Assembly: GCA_037176845.1 (NCBI GenBank)
Contig: JAYKXP010000015.1
Location: 434,001 to 498,000, forward strand
Length of the DNA stretch: 64,000 nt
Source of the DNA: Paramarasmius palmivorus
Lineage: Eukaryota; Basidiomycota; Agaricomycetes; Agaricales; Marasmiaceae
Direction of reading: 5' to 3'
Part shown: positions 44,721-55,589 of the stretch, piece by piece
How positions within the stretch are numbered: the stretch's first letter is position 1
Layout of the letters: each line of letters starts with the position of its first letter
Notes under the pieces: model-generated
The model's input: only the letters and a program-made list of their open reading frames with translations
Told to the model about the DNA's origin: nothing
Database searches by the model: none
Position numbers and translations under genes: made by a program

Positions 44721-45506
44721 AGAGAGTTTGCGCACGTGCCATATTAGCCAATATTGGCTATTTTCTCTTGCGCGAAGCCAACGCGCTCCACAACTCTGCC
44801 CGAATGAAAATATTTGAAGTTATCACTTATAATCCTCAATTTTGTTAACTATTGACATGAGAAGTATGATAATGGTATATGTAATGATCTCTGAGATCTT
44901 CAGGAGGCAGGAGCAGGAGCGACCGCTGGAATGATCATTCAGTCAATTCTGAGTCACTCGCAAAGTTCAAACACGTTGTCGCTAGAGTTCGAAGTGCACA
45001 GAAATCGTCTCAGAACCCTTTTAGTCTGAATACGTGTGATGAGCAGATAGAAAGGGGAATACTGGACATGTTGGCTGCACAGTCTTGACTCTAAGCGTGT
45101 CATTTGTTTTGCTTGGAAGTGAATGTCGAGGTATAACAGTCGAAAGACGGACTTTTATGTGTGAAGATCTGTTAGAAAACACAAAGAGAGAGTCAGTTCT
45201 AGTATTTGAGAGGCAATAACGAGGCTTCCGCACCATAGGACTTGTCCCCAGAGGCTTATCTAGCCCAAACAGATTGATATGCCTCTTACATGCACCTGGA
45301 CCTTGAAGCAACCTTGAAGTCGTAGCTGAGTCTTCCTGAAGTTCAACAAAGTTGTGTTCAGGTCCATGAAGGACGTCTATCGAAGTTGAGTGAGAGTGAG
45401 CGCAGTTATTGTCTTGAACGACACGGAGGAAGGGCAGGAGGGCTTGGAGCCGCGGCGGCTATGCGCAAGAGAAAATAGGCTAATATGGCACGTGCGCAAA
45501 CTCTCT
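44721..45506. mobile_element. MITE-like element with perfect terminal inverted repeats
   Basis: The right end (45463-45506, 44 bases) is an exact reverse complement of the left end (44721-44773), except that the left end carries nine extra bases forming an AGCCAATATTGGCT palindrome. Arms begin AGAGAGTTTGCGCACGTGCC. ATT flanks both sides and may be a three-base target duplication. The 690-base interior has no transposase. Identical arms suggest recent movement. Confidence 0.65.
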
Positions 45507-45985
45507 ATTGTATAGGGAAAGGCCATTTGAAGCTTGTGGTTTTGGGGCAAGAAGACTAGCGCCCGTTGTGACGATGCATCTGACCTTGCGCCCAAGTTTG
45601 GAGCCCAAGCTGCTAGAGGCGTTATAGTATACGCTGATCAAAATGAAATGTACAAAACATTAGACGTATAGCAGAAATAAACCAATGAGATAGAGATGCT
45701 CCCAACGATGAACTTCAACAGATATCTGACCCATCGGATACTCCAGTAGCCATACAAATCGGGAGCCTAGGCCCCATAGATACAAGAACCGAACATGATA
45801 GATGTAACAGACATACGGTGAGAACAACAATGGAATCCAAAATTGAACGAATCAAGTCCTTTGAATAAGTCGTGGTCAACTCGGTTTGATAGTTCCCATT
45901 TTGGTAGTCGGGCGCTGGAATCCCTTATCATGTTACAGTTACCATATACACCTTTCCCCAACTGTAGTTGAGCTGTAGCAGACTA
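45507..45985. other. Intergenic, downstream of the Crinkler-kinase gene
   Basis: About 480 bases. Around 45665-45800 there is resemblance to the 3' flanks of the terpene cyclase genes (GCCATACAAATC-GGGAGCC and GATACAAG at 60170-60205 and 57195-57225). No gene recognised. Confidence 0.4.
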
Positions 45986-47692
45986 CTATAGACCATCCAA
46001 ATAAGATATCGTCTCGAGATCAAGCTGCTTCGTGATAATACCTCCGCCTTCAACCCCAGCCGGTCGCTTCATACTCACCATATTGACATCATATGGATAT
46101 CTGGCTTCCCCAATCGGTCCCGCCGAGTCAAAGTCCAGGAAATGCACCTTCACGCCACCCTCAGATGCAAGCGACTCCTTATCGACAAGAAGGTTGACAT
46201 CTCGGATATCACCATGGACGAAACCGTGCGCATGTAGCATCTGTACGACTTCTGTCACCTTGTGACGTACACGCTCCCGCCGTTCATTGGAAAGTGACAT
46301 GCCGCTATACGAAGTATAATTTGACTTGTCCATGAGAACCGCGATCCAACCCCCAGGAAGTTCCTTACATTGCCAGAGTTTGGGTGCTGCACCAATGGAT
46401 GCAAGATAACGATGTGCCTTCTCCGAGTAGCGCTGCGTGAATTTGACGACATATTCTGCAGAGCCGTCAGAGACGAAGAAAACAAGATTTTTGTCGTCAA
46501 GGCGTGTTTCGAACGTGACCAAAGTCTCCTTGCCATTGATCTGGTAAGATGTGAGGTATGGATATCCGCGAGCTTCGAATAGGCGGGGTGGTGGTGGGCA
46601 TGAGTTCTGTTCGACCCTGGCTTTGAGATTCGCGTAGTGCGCTTGAAGAATGGGAACAGTCTCCATGAAAGCATCTAGACTAGATGCAATTGCACGTCGG
46701 GCGTATGCGTCTAGATAATGAGCCGAAAGATCAAAGATGGGAGTGAGAGGCTCGACCCTCATACGCCCATCCCACATGGCACCATAGAATCCAATTGTCG
46801 AGCCTCTTTGTGGGAGAAGGATAGATGGGAATGCCGCTTCATATCTACCATAAGTGTCGTAGGCTTGCTTTAGGAATTTTGCGTAGCAGGCGATCGTCTG
46901 ATCCAGAGCGGGCCCATCTTCCTTGACTTCCATTGTGACCGCTGCCATCACATCTACCCCAGTGTTACCGTCAGGAATGTATTTCGTACATCCGGTGGTC
47001 TCCGTATGGAAGACGAACCCCGTGTGTTTCTCAAGCACAGTACGGAGCGCTTCTGCACGCTCTGCGTCGCTCGGATACCATGCACATGCGACGTGTGCAA
47101 GTTCGCCGAGAAAGACAAAAGCTTTCTGGGAAGGTGGTGCGCAACAACGATCCTTGAACCGACCAAAGGTCTCGCAGAGTAGGTCGATGGGAATTGTGTC
47201 GAATCCATGATATACTTTCGGGAGAGCTAGAGTCAACGGAGACTGAGCGGTTTCTGTCCTAAGACGCTTGATTGCTGGATCTTCGATGTCATCTACCTCA
47301 TCGCGTTTTCGTTTGGCCTGCGACTCTGCAACAGAGCCTTAAATGGAGTACAGTACAAAAGTTCACAACGCACCAGATAACCGAATGATTAGTATTTCCT
47401 CCTCCTTGAATTGTAGCCCTGCTATCGTCCGCTGCACCTCGAGATATTCAACCTGTTCTTTCGAAAAAGCCTCTTGAATATGGGCTACCGCGTCTTCTCC
47501 GTCAAGCTTGAGCTCCCGGTTTGTACATCTCCACACATCGAATCGAGAGGTAGGAAGTTCAAGCTGCTCCTTTTCCTTGACTTTCTCCTTCAGCCCATCA
47601 ACAGGGTCTGTATCCAGACACGACACCTTTGAGGGCTCTCCAATGGGATGATTCTTGTGATCAACGAGAATGTACCGTATGTCGGTGGCCAT
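45986..47692 (-). CDS. Crinkler-type (CRN) N-terminal domain fused to a protein-kinase-like domain
   Basis: ATG 47690-47692, one intron near 47330-47380, stop at 45986; about 550 residues. The first about 107 residues have the ubiquitin-like CRN header: IRYILVDHKNHPIGEPSKVS, then DGLKEKVKEKEQLELPTSRF and DVWRCTNRELKLDGED. A basic segment ESQAKRKRDEVDDIEDPAIK could be a nuclear signal. The long second exon ends in a kinase-like fold: EYVVKFTQRY (candidate lysine), HGFVHGDIRDVNLLV (catalytic loop) and HFLDFDSAGPIGEARYPYDV, where the metal-binding motif is DFD instead of DFG. CRN proteins occur in oomycetes, chytrids and many basidiomycetes and act inside cells, often in nuclei. No secretion signal is seen. 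An inverted-repeat element lies just upstream of its ATG. Confidence 0.75.
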
Positions 47693-47764
47693 GGGGTTGA
47701 GTACGTCGACTATTGAGTGAACAGCTGGTACGTGACAAGAGGTTTGGACTTGGAGTTTGAAACG

Positions 47765-48013
47765 CACACCCACTAAGAATCGCTTTTGGATAGACAAAAA
47801 ACTATCACAATACGTTTCCTACCGAAAAAGACAGCCGACGTTTTCCGATGCGTTTTTATCCTCGAGAAATCCTTCGGCACGAATCCGATTGGCTGGCAAT
47901 GCGTTTTTTGAATGAAAAAGCGTATCCAAAAACTATAGGCGTCTCGTTTGCCCAGAAACGTTTCCTTTTCGGATGGGTGTTCGGCTATCGGACAGCGATT
48001 TCTTGTGGGTGTG
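47765..48013. mobile_element. Small foldback/MITE-like element upstream of the CRN-kinase gene
   Basis: Ends CACACCCACTAAGAATCGCT (47765) and, in reverse complement, CACACCCACAAGAAATCGCT (48013) pair with three differences in 20. The inside holds further inverted pairs around TTTTGGATA and CCGAAAA. ACG borders both sides. About 250 bases, no coding capacity. It begins 73 bases upstream of the CRN-kinase ATG, so it may carry part of that promoter. Confidence 0.45.
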
Positions 48014-48040
48014 ACGGCAACACTCATATCCATTTTCATT

Positions 48041-48110
48041 ACAGCGGTTTGTGAAATGATTGCGACGCGCGTCAAAAACGCCAGAACAAATCGAATAATT
48101 CCGAAAAATC
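48041..48110. repeat. Left arm of a 70-base inverted repeat pair
   Basis: ACAGCGGTTTGTGAAATGAT and following bases are the reverse complement of 49342-49412 with a few differences. The core TTTTTGACGCGCGTCGCAAT is identical. The arms are 1.2 kb apart. They may be ends of one element or two solo copies. Confidence 0.7.
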
Positions 48111-49341
48111 CCAAAAATATTGGAGCTCCCTTGTAACCAGTCTAAGGCCCTTGTAAAGTAATCTATAACTGTCTATATGTACACTCAATGAACTGACTAA
48201 ATCATGGTATCAGTTGTGCTCGAAGAACGAGGTGTTTTTGATCAGGTCCGGAGAGATTTGCTCTTGTCTCTTTTTCTCATGTTGAACGCCATTCTGATAG
48301 ACCCTCCTGGTCTTTACTCGCTCTCCGGTCCCTTTTCGGGTGTTCAGGTTCAAAATAAAGCGGCCCAGTTGGACAAAGAGCGATGTGGGGGATGAAGAAT
48401 CGGTTGGGCGCAGGACAAGGTAGTCTAGGAGAAGCACGGACCTTCTGCTAGACTTTGCAGCTTGGCTCTGGCAGTATTCCGGTGACATATGCATTGGCTT
48501 GATTTTTTCAAGGTGCGTCCTAGCCATATATCATGTATTTCTCATCGCCCTCAATTGTGCTCCGTTTTACAGCGTACCTTGAACCAACCCGGAACACATC
48601 ATCCGATACAACCCTCGAGGCATCCTCCTTTCCTTATTTCGCATCCTTGATTCTCTCAAGCTAGAGCGTATAGGACCCAGTAAGAGTTGCTTGGAAGACT
48701 GCAGACTCGACACCAGCGCAAACAAGGCGTACATGATTCTTCAAGTTCCTGCATCATTCGATTCTTGAACTTCTTCCATCCCTCTGCATCTGCATAGGCT
48801 AGACAACATTCAGGATATGCATGGCCTTATGGCATTGGGCCATAAAGTCTTCATTCGGACATTCACCAAGCCAATACCAATACCTACACTACCATTACAA
48901 AATCAATATCTCCATCAACCCTCCTGCCGAATAACTAAAGCAAAACTTGTAATATACACAGAGAACAACATTGTTGCTGATACGAAGGATGTCTCGAGCT
49001 GTCTGAAAGGTCGAGTAGATTTTCATAAACATGTCTGGCTGGATGCCAGTACTTCCCGCATTCCCTATGCCCAACCTGGGCCCCAGAGGGTAACCAGCTT
49101 TATCGTTCACTCATTTATGAGCTTGATAATGAGGTCTGAGAGTAAACAGTGAGCAACAAACCGTGAATGAGGGATCAAAATTCGTACGAAGCAGTCCGGG
49201 ATTTTGACACTCTGTGAACGCCTCGTTCGTCGAGTCATGTTGTTTTTTTTCTACTTATGAATTCTCCTCAGTTAATGCATGCACTTTACAAGGGTAATTC
49301 TGGTCTTGTGGTAGCTACAGGTGAGGCACAGCGATTTCTGA
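48111..49341. other. Gene-poor region between inverted repeat arms
   Basis: About 1.2 kb with short frames only, the longest about 110 codons at 48817-49152 without a recognised motif. If the flanking arms belong together, this is the body of a non-autonomous element. Confidence 0.4.
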
Positions 49342-49412
49342 GGTTTTTCGGAATTATTCGATTTTTTCCCAGTGTTTTTGACGCGCGTCGCAATCATTTC
49401 ACAAACCGCTGT
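49342..49412. repeat. Right arm of the 70-base inverted repeat pair
   Basis: Partner of 48041-48110 in opposite orientation. Confidence 0.7.
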
Positions 49413-49637
49413 ACCACCCGTTCAGCCATTTTCGGCCTCATTGAGTTGCAGTAAGACATGTATGAGCTTAATTATAATGGTACCGGAGATGTAGCTAGTT
49501 TAGTACCTTCGGAAACACGAATTTTTAAGGGTACATATTAGCTGGCTTCACCAGGGCCAAAAGAGATTAATTTACATCAACTCGAACAAGAGATAACGTC
49601 CAACGAAAGCCCAAAACATCCAAGAAACAATCCAGTA

Positions 49638-50254
49638 CTATGTCGAGAACCAAAATTCCTGATCAGGCCGTCCAGTGCACGTCCAGATGCGCATACCGTT
49701 TGTAGGCGAGGGACCGGTAACCCATACGCACTGGTCTAGATACGCAGGGGCCGTAATCCTGCATCCTGCAGCGACCGTACTTCCCTGAGGAAGCGAGGAG
49801 GCACCCCCGACACAAGTATCACAAACAATATCGAAAAGCTGGCGCCTACACAAGCCGTTAAGTCCTGTGTTCGATTGCGAATAGTAAGTCACCTACGGGT
49901 CATTGCCGCTATCTGAAGCAGTATCGAGCCACATAAATCCGAACCTCTCGAGGGTAAGTGCTTGAGTACTGTTATAGATATTCCTAAAATGCCTCGTCAA
50001 CGTAGTTCATGCTCACAAAGAGAGATGACTTACTTGAAGATATAGCTCGGATCTGGTTGACCGTTCTGTTGGATGTGCCATGCGGGACTAGCTGAACTAG
50101 GCATGCCATTGGCGGTGATAACTCCGTTGGAACCATGAAAAACGATTCCTGCTCCTTCGAAGTTCGGGTTGCAAGGAGAACGGACAGCCAACGGAGTCGC
50201 AGAAGCGGCCGAAAAGAGGTACACAGAGGTCAAGAGGATATTCTTGTAGTGCAT
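49638..50254 (-). CDS. Small secreted cysteine-containing protein, copy 2
   Basis: ATG 50252-50254 (MHYKNILLTSVYLFSAASAT, signal peptide), then PLAVRSPCNPNFEGAGIVF. Three exons as in the 15593-16230 gene. The second has RFGFMWLDTASDSGNDP, and the third joins through a TGTGTAG acceptor to RQLFDIVCDTCVGGASSLP. It ends CRITAPAYLDQCVWVTG and GRPDQEFWFST. The C-terminal QCVWV...GRPDQEFWF resembles a ricin-type beta-trefoil QxW repeat, and sequence around SPAWHIQQNGQPDPS would fit an earlier repeat. About 165 residues, expected to be secreted. A TTG ten codons upstream was not used as start. Role unknown; possible lectin-like protein. Confidence 0.7.
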
Positions 50255-50559
50255 CACGAATTTAGAGAGCTTAAGCGAGTTCAAGTGCGAGTATGAAATG
50301 GGTGCATTGTCTGGTTTTTATAGAAGACCGTGAAGCCATCCTAACGCCACAGGTAACCGCGTCAAGGGACACCCGTAGAATAGCTTCTTGGGCCAGAGCA
50401 ACACTGGCAATGTTAGCCCGAGCTCGAGAACGATGACAGATGCTGAGGTCGATGGGTATTAGACTTGACTGGACACGGTGGCAACGTCCATGAACCTCAA
50501 ATACCATCGACTCCTTCCAGAACATGCACGATTCAGGAAATACTGGCCTAGCCGTGTCA

Positions 50560-50990
50560 CTTGATCCATGAATCTCGGAACATTACTTGAGATTTTCAGG
50601 GAGTTCTATGTCAAGAGAGTACTTAACGAGTACCCAGCGCGCTGTGCAGTTCCGATGTGAGCAAGGAAGCTATTTTATAGCCGAGGGTCGAACACGAACC
50701 AGATGGATCTCCGCGCCGTTCGATGTATGATTCGAGATCTGGGACAATATGGGAGTCTCGGACTTTGGCTTGATGTTGAACCCTTCGAATGGCATTTGTA
50801 TAGTTTCCTTAAAACAAGCTTGGAGAACTGGCTTCGCGTCTTTGATACGACAAACCTAAAAGTTGAAGCAAGTTTAGTTCGCGAGGCCAGCCATAGGTAA
50901 CAGGAACTCACTTTCTAAAGCTTTGCAGCGTCGACCCTGACCACAGGCTGATCCTTAGTAGGACGGCAAACTCTGTGGAATCGAGTAGTC
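50560..50990 (-). pseudogene. Remnant of a third terpene cyclase gene
   Basis: The complement strand carries pieces equivalent to exons 3 and 4 of the 57298 and 60281 genes. These are RIKDAKPVLQACFKETIQMP with FEGFNIKPKSET, then TARWVLVKYSLDIELPENLK followed by a stop. The frame breaks after the KSET segment, and the first exons with the DDxxD motif are gone. Next to it (50990-51400) sequence matches 59310-59720, so about 1.1 kb seems to have been lost between the two parts. Confidence 0.75.
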
Positions 50991-51400
50991 GGCGAAAGTC
51001 AAGCGTGCATACTAGTCGCACAACCTTCAACGCCACTGTAGCACGCTTCCAAGCCCGAATACCCCCGCCACACTTTCACTTTCGCCATGAGGATAGAAAG
51101 ACTTCAGCGTGTAGGTGTTGTCATCCCAGAGTGCCTCGAGAACGAAATGACCAAATGATTGTCATTTGTACGAATTGCTGGGTATGTTGTGTCCCATTCA
51201 CCGCACAGCACAATTGATAGTCTTCTTGAAGTTGATGTCTGCCACTAGATGAACTAAGGGATTCTGAAGAAACAACAACCAGAGAATACAATACTCACCA
51301 AAGCCAGCATCACTCCTTTTTTCAAAGCATCTCAACGCCCATGAGACGCAAGAAAGCCCAATCTCTACATAGGCATATCCTTTCAACCTCTGCCTTGTCC
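50990..51400. repeat. Duplicated non-coding block, partner of 59310-59720
   Basis: Shares AGTCGCACAACCT, AATTGATAGTCTTCT-GAAGT, TGGATGAA-like and TCACCAAAGCCA segments in the same order with 59310-59720. In both places it lies on the 5' side of a terpene cyclase copy. It may be the tail of another decayed gene on the minus strand, not recognised. Confidence 0.6.
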
Positions 51401-52294
51401 CAAGGCATGATGATTCGGATGGCTAGGAGTGACTAGATGGTGCAACATGCTAGAATCGCTGTAGATGACGGATGTGACACGCGAAAAGTTTTTGGTGCTA
51501 TCCAGGCCGTTTGGAGGTAGTCTTGAAACAAGACTTTATTATCGGACGCTGCAGGTATTCGCTGATAATGTTTGGAGGAGGAGCGTCACATGACTACACG
51601 GTCGCGACTTGTCCTCCTCCATCACCCCCGTTCCCTTTCCTCTAACATCGCTCGAGATCCACAACTATATGGTATTGAATAGACTGCTATTGATGTCACT
51701 GTATGGCCTGCCATTACCGGGTTCTTGAAGCCTCTTGAATCTCGCCATTTCTCGACGCAGCCGGGAGTGTATCCTAGATGAATTGAAAACTGGATTCAGG
51801 GATCAAGGACACCTTTTGTCTGAGAGCCTGGCCATGCACGGAGACGAGAGACCAATCATATACCGTTTCAAAGAGGAAAGGATTCTGATTGGAGGTTGGA
51901 ATATATTGTTGGATGCTTAACGGTATTGGAGAGCATTTGGCTCCACCAGGGCCAACAGAGATTTTACCTGGCATCAACGAATTTCCGTCCGCCAATCAAG
52001 AGGTTGATAGGAACGTTGTCAAAGCTTTCCGTGAGTGTTCTTTTCTTCCTCACCTTCCCGTTTGACGCCGTCGCTAGATCGGACGGTTCACTCATTCGCT
52101 ATCCCATTCAGTACCTCCGACTCTCATTGCGAGCAATCAGAATAGCTAATTCGACCCTGTTCAAGCCCTCCGGTTCTCAGTGGACTCTGGAGCCCAAGAA
52201 TTACTGAGTCACGAACCCGTTGCACACCGACGTTGGCTCAGGTCGTTTGTAGACACCTACGCTAGCACGTTGCTAGTAGCAATGAATCCGGACA

Positions 52295-52302
52295 TATATA
52301 AG
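52295..52302 (+). promoter_or_regulatory. TATA box of isochorismatase-like gene copy 3
   Basis: TATATAAG 82 bases upstream of the ATG, conserved with the other copies. Confidence 0.6.
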
Positions 52303-52383
52303 GGCTCCGGTGTCTGTGAAAAATCAGCAACCTTCGAGCTCTCATATCCCTAAGCACCTCTTCAAAACACTACCTCAACAGTC

Positions 52384-53281
52384 ATGCGCAGCTTCGCTCT
52401 TTTCACTGCTAGTGTCGTGCTCTCAGGGCTCTCTGGTGGTACGTGGTTCTTCAATTCCTCGAATTTTCAACGATAATAATCATTCATGTAGCTCTCGGAT
52501 TCGAGTTCCAGCGTATCCGCAAAAACGACACCATGCTCCTCGTCGTCGACCACCAGATTGGTCTCTTTGAACTTGTGAAGGACTTTGAGCCTGTCGAATA
52601 CAGGAACAATGTCCTAGCCCACGCTGCTCTCGGCAAAGTCTTCAATTTGCCCACTATTCTTACCACGAGCACCGATGATGGTGCGTACATTCGTTTCTGG
52701 GTTATTACACATACTAATCGGACATGTCAGGACCAAACGGGCCCATGATGCAAGAAATCCTCGATATGCATGCAGACACTCCCCTCATCAGGCGTCAAGG
52801 TGAAGTCAATGCCTGGGACAATCCGGACTTCCGTGCTGCAGTCCAAGCAACTGGCAAGAAGCAGGTTATCCTCGGTGGTATCGTTACCGATGTATGTTCA
52901 CCTTCAACTCCTCTTGGAAATTCGCTCATCTGACAATTATTAGGTCTGCACTGCTTTCCTTGCTCTCTCACTCATCGAAGAGGGATACGAAGTATTCGCC
53001 AACTCCGAGGCATCCGGTACCTACAGCAGGCGCATCGCTGATGAAGCAAATGACCGTATGAGAGCTGCTGGTGTCAACGTTCTCCCTATGTTTGCCGTTG
53101 CTACGGATCTTATGAGGGACTGGAGGCAGACTCCTGGATACCCTGAGTTGAGCCCATACTTTGACCAGTAAGCGTTCCCAGCATCCCTGCTCGAACTCGG
53201 TCTGATGTTGAACTTTCCAGGTACTTCCCGGTCTATGGTATGGTCGAACGCAACTACAAGGCTGCTGCAAAAAGTCCTTGA
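52384..53281 (+). CDS. Isochorismatase-like cysteine hydrolase, secreted form
   Basis: About 230 residues. It has a signal peptide MRSFALFTASVVLSGLSGAL that copies 1 and 2 lack. The first intron sits at the same place in all three, so the exon before it differs: a signal peptide here, a two-codon start elsewhere. Core blocks are TMLLVVDHQIGLFELVKDFE, VFNLPTILTTSTDDG, GEVNAWDNPDFRAAVQA, GGIVTDVCTAFLALSLIEEG and ASGTYSRRIADEANDRM, with catalytic Asp (VVDHQ) and Cys (TDVC) present. The last exon starts YFPVYGMVERNY; the stop is at 53279-53281. Expected to act in the secretory path or outside the cell. Substrate unknown. Its 3' end lies 32 bases from the end of the kinase-GAT gene. Confidence 0.85.
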
Positions 53282-53313
53282 AGTCTTTGAATCATATTTT
53301 GTTCTCGTCTACA

Positions 53314-55523
53314 TTAATAGATAGTATTGATTGCCCTGTTCAACTCCTCGTTTGCGTTCAATAAGTTGGTCAACAACCTCTCCTCCAATGGCTGCTCATT
53401 GACAACACGATCAGCCGCATCACCCCCGACGCTAACAACTGCACCTTTTGGGTCCTTTCCCAGATGCTTCCGTCCAGCTCCAGCGAAAACCCAATCTATC
53501 TGCGAAGTGATCAATTCGATACTAGTCAAACAATCGGCTTTCAGCATGTCTTTCCGACACTCCGAACGGTTAGCGACTCCCTCCGGTGTGACGTCGAGTA
53601 ATGCGCGAGCATTGTCCATCCCAATCCTGTAGGCTTGGAATGACCAGCAGATATTGATTGCCCTGTTCAACTCCGCGTTCACCTCCAATATATCAGCGAG
53701 CAGCCTTTCCTCCATCGTCTGCTGATCGGAATAACTGGATCCATCCCCGACAATGACTTTTCTGGTATCTCTTTCTCGGCGACTTCGCTCGGCACCAGCG
53801 GACGCCCAAGGTATCTGTGCGGCAATAAACTGTTTGCTAGTTAGACACTTCACTTTCAACTCCTCAATCTGGTCCTCCGAGATATTGACCACTTCCAAAG
53901 CACGAACTAATGAGCTAGCGTGCGCCATCCCTATTACACATGCCTGAAACGACTGGCTAACATCTCGGCTGAGGGTCACAATACCTTTGTCGGATTTCCT
54001 ATGCATTGAAAATAGTCAAATTCCGATTTTTTCAAACTGTGGCATACCTCACCTGTTCTGCAGCCGTTCATACGACTTGAGAAAGAAAGTGGCGGCCTGT
54101 TCAAGTTGCCTGTTGATATCGACACCTCGAACGTTGAGCCAAATATGTCTGGAAATAGTCGGATCCCACGCTGGTGCGGATTCAACGGTTCCAAATAGAG
54201 AACGGAGAAGGTATTTCACTTGGTCAATATCGGGCCTAGATGAAACCTCCGTGGCCCAACATTGGCTCATGAGCGCCCACATATCATTATCCATGTCTGG
54301 CAGGTTCTCCGGTCGAGATGGGCGGTTTCCCTTCATAATGTGCAGAATTACTGCAGCATCATAACGTATTTCATGGAATGGGCGAAGCCCGGTAAATATC
54401 TAGTAACTATGAAGTAGTATTCACAGTACTCATTGTGCCTCCAACGTACCTCATAGCATACGCAACCAAAAGCATAGATATCGCTTACATACGACGGTCT
54501 TGCTTCAGGAATAAGAAGCTCTGGAGCCAACCACCGAGGTGTTCCGCCCAAGAAGGCACTTGAGGAGGTCATCCTTAGCACCTCGCCATCTGCCACAGAC
54601 GAAAGACCGAAATCTCCAACTGCTGCTCTGCCAGTCTTAGAGATCAAAATATTGGCCTTTCGCCAGAGAGTCAGACGATGGATGTGCATTTCTACTACCA
54701 CTCACTCCTTTAAGGTCAGCGTGGATGATCTTCATTCGATGTAGATAGTGAAGGCCCTCCACAACATCCCAGACCTGCCCGATACGAGTGAATAAGTGTA
54801 TGATTGACGCAGTCTTGGCAACACACCAGTCGTCGGTGATTCACGTTAGCTCGTGGCGTTCGCTCCAAGAATTGAGTTAGGTTTCCATTGTCCATCCATG
54901 GAGAAATTAGGCATATTCGCTGTTTACTTGCGCCGAGAAAGAAGAGACCAAGAAACGGGAGAAGATTGGGGTGTTCAAGTTGCCTCCATACGATTGCCTC
55001 TCGTACAAAATTCTACGTATCATGAGCAGAGTTGTAACGGCTCGACCAACGTACGCACCTTGAGGACTTTCTCAATGTCTGACCTTTGGTATAGCCTCAC
55101 TACTTTCAAGCACACAGTTTCGTGTGATCCTTCGACCGCACCCTTCCAGATCTCTCCGAACCCTCCCGAAGCCACTGGGTGTTCACCGAGCTGGGTCACG
55201 CTCCCTATCGTCAGGCACTGCGGGTAGAGATTCGACTTGCGAGAAAGTCTGAGTACAGCTTTTAAAATCGACGAACGAAGCTGAGGTGGTGTTTCCGGGG
55301 AAGTCGACAGCTCATATGAATGAGCTTGGGGAATCCAAGAGGAAGTAGGCGAACTTACTGACTGAAGCAGATCTAGAAGTGATTGTGCGAGTTCTCCTTG
55401 TTGGGTAATTAGGTTTTGACATTCAGTTTTGTCCTGTAGAATGGCTGCTAGATGACCTAAGATCATTGACAACCTCAAGTTGTCTGGAGTAGGTTTTGGT
55501 TTTCCTTGGAAAAACCTCTTCAT
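53314..55523 (-). CDS. TKL-type protein kinase with two C-terminal GAT-like repeats
   Basis: Start taken at ATG 55521-55523 (MKRFFQGKPK) by match to the 35867 paralogue; an in-frame ATG lies at 55557-55559. Kinase marks are VASGGFGEIWKG, VCLKVVR, IIHADLKGANILISK, VGDFGLS, GTPRWLAPELLIPEARPSY and DIYAFGCVCYE. After the kinase (LKSYERLQNR) a GT-AG intron joins in frame to a tail with two similar modules. The first reads SFQACVIGMAHASSLVRALE, CLTSKQFIAAQIPWASAGAE, then EERLLADILEVNAELNRAI. The second repeats this pattern (SFQAYRIGMDNARALLDV, ASIELI-like TSIELITSQIDWVFAGAG, EERLLTNLLNANEELNRAI). It matches the GAT region that follows VHS in fungal LSB5/GGA-type sorting proteins; GAT helices bind Arf or ubiquitin. 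No VHS is present here. Confidence 0.8.
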
Positions 55524-55589
55524 CTTTGTCGGACTGTTCGACCAAAGCTTAGTCGACATGAATACTTTATAGCCTTCATCCAAGCTGTG

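Larger units (their letters stand above)
51820..55559. repeat. Segmental duplication block, copy B
   Basis: Partner of 31850-35867: same upstream sequence, promoter, isochorismatase-like gene and facing kinase gene. Divergence is higher in the first exon of the hydrolase (signal peptide here) and complete in the kinase tail. Confidence 0.8.

Noticed and set aside
45021..45311. 96-codon minus-strand frame inside the 44721-45506 element
   Set aside because: Considered as a transposase remnant, but it has no DDE-type motif or other recognisable block.
48817..49152. 111-codon plus-strand frame
   Set aside because: No motif, no splice or promoter support, within a repeat-rich gap; likely chance.
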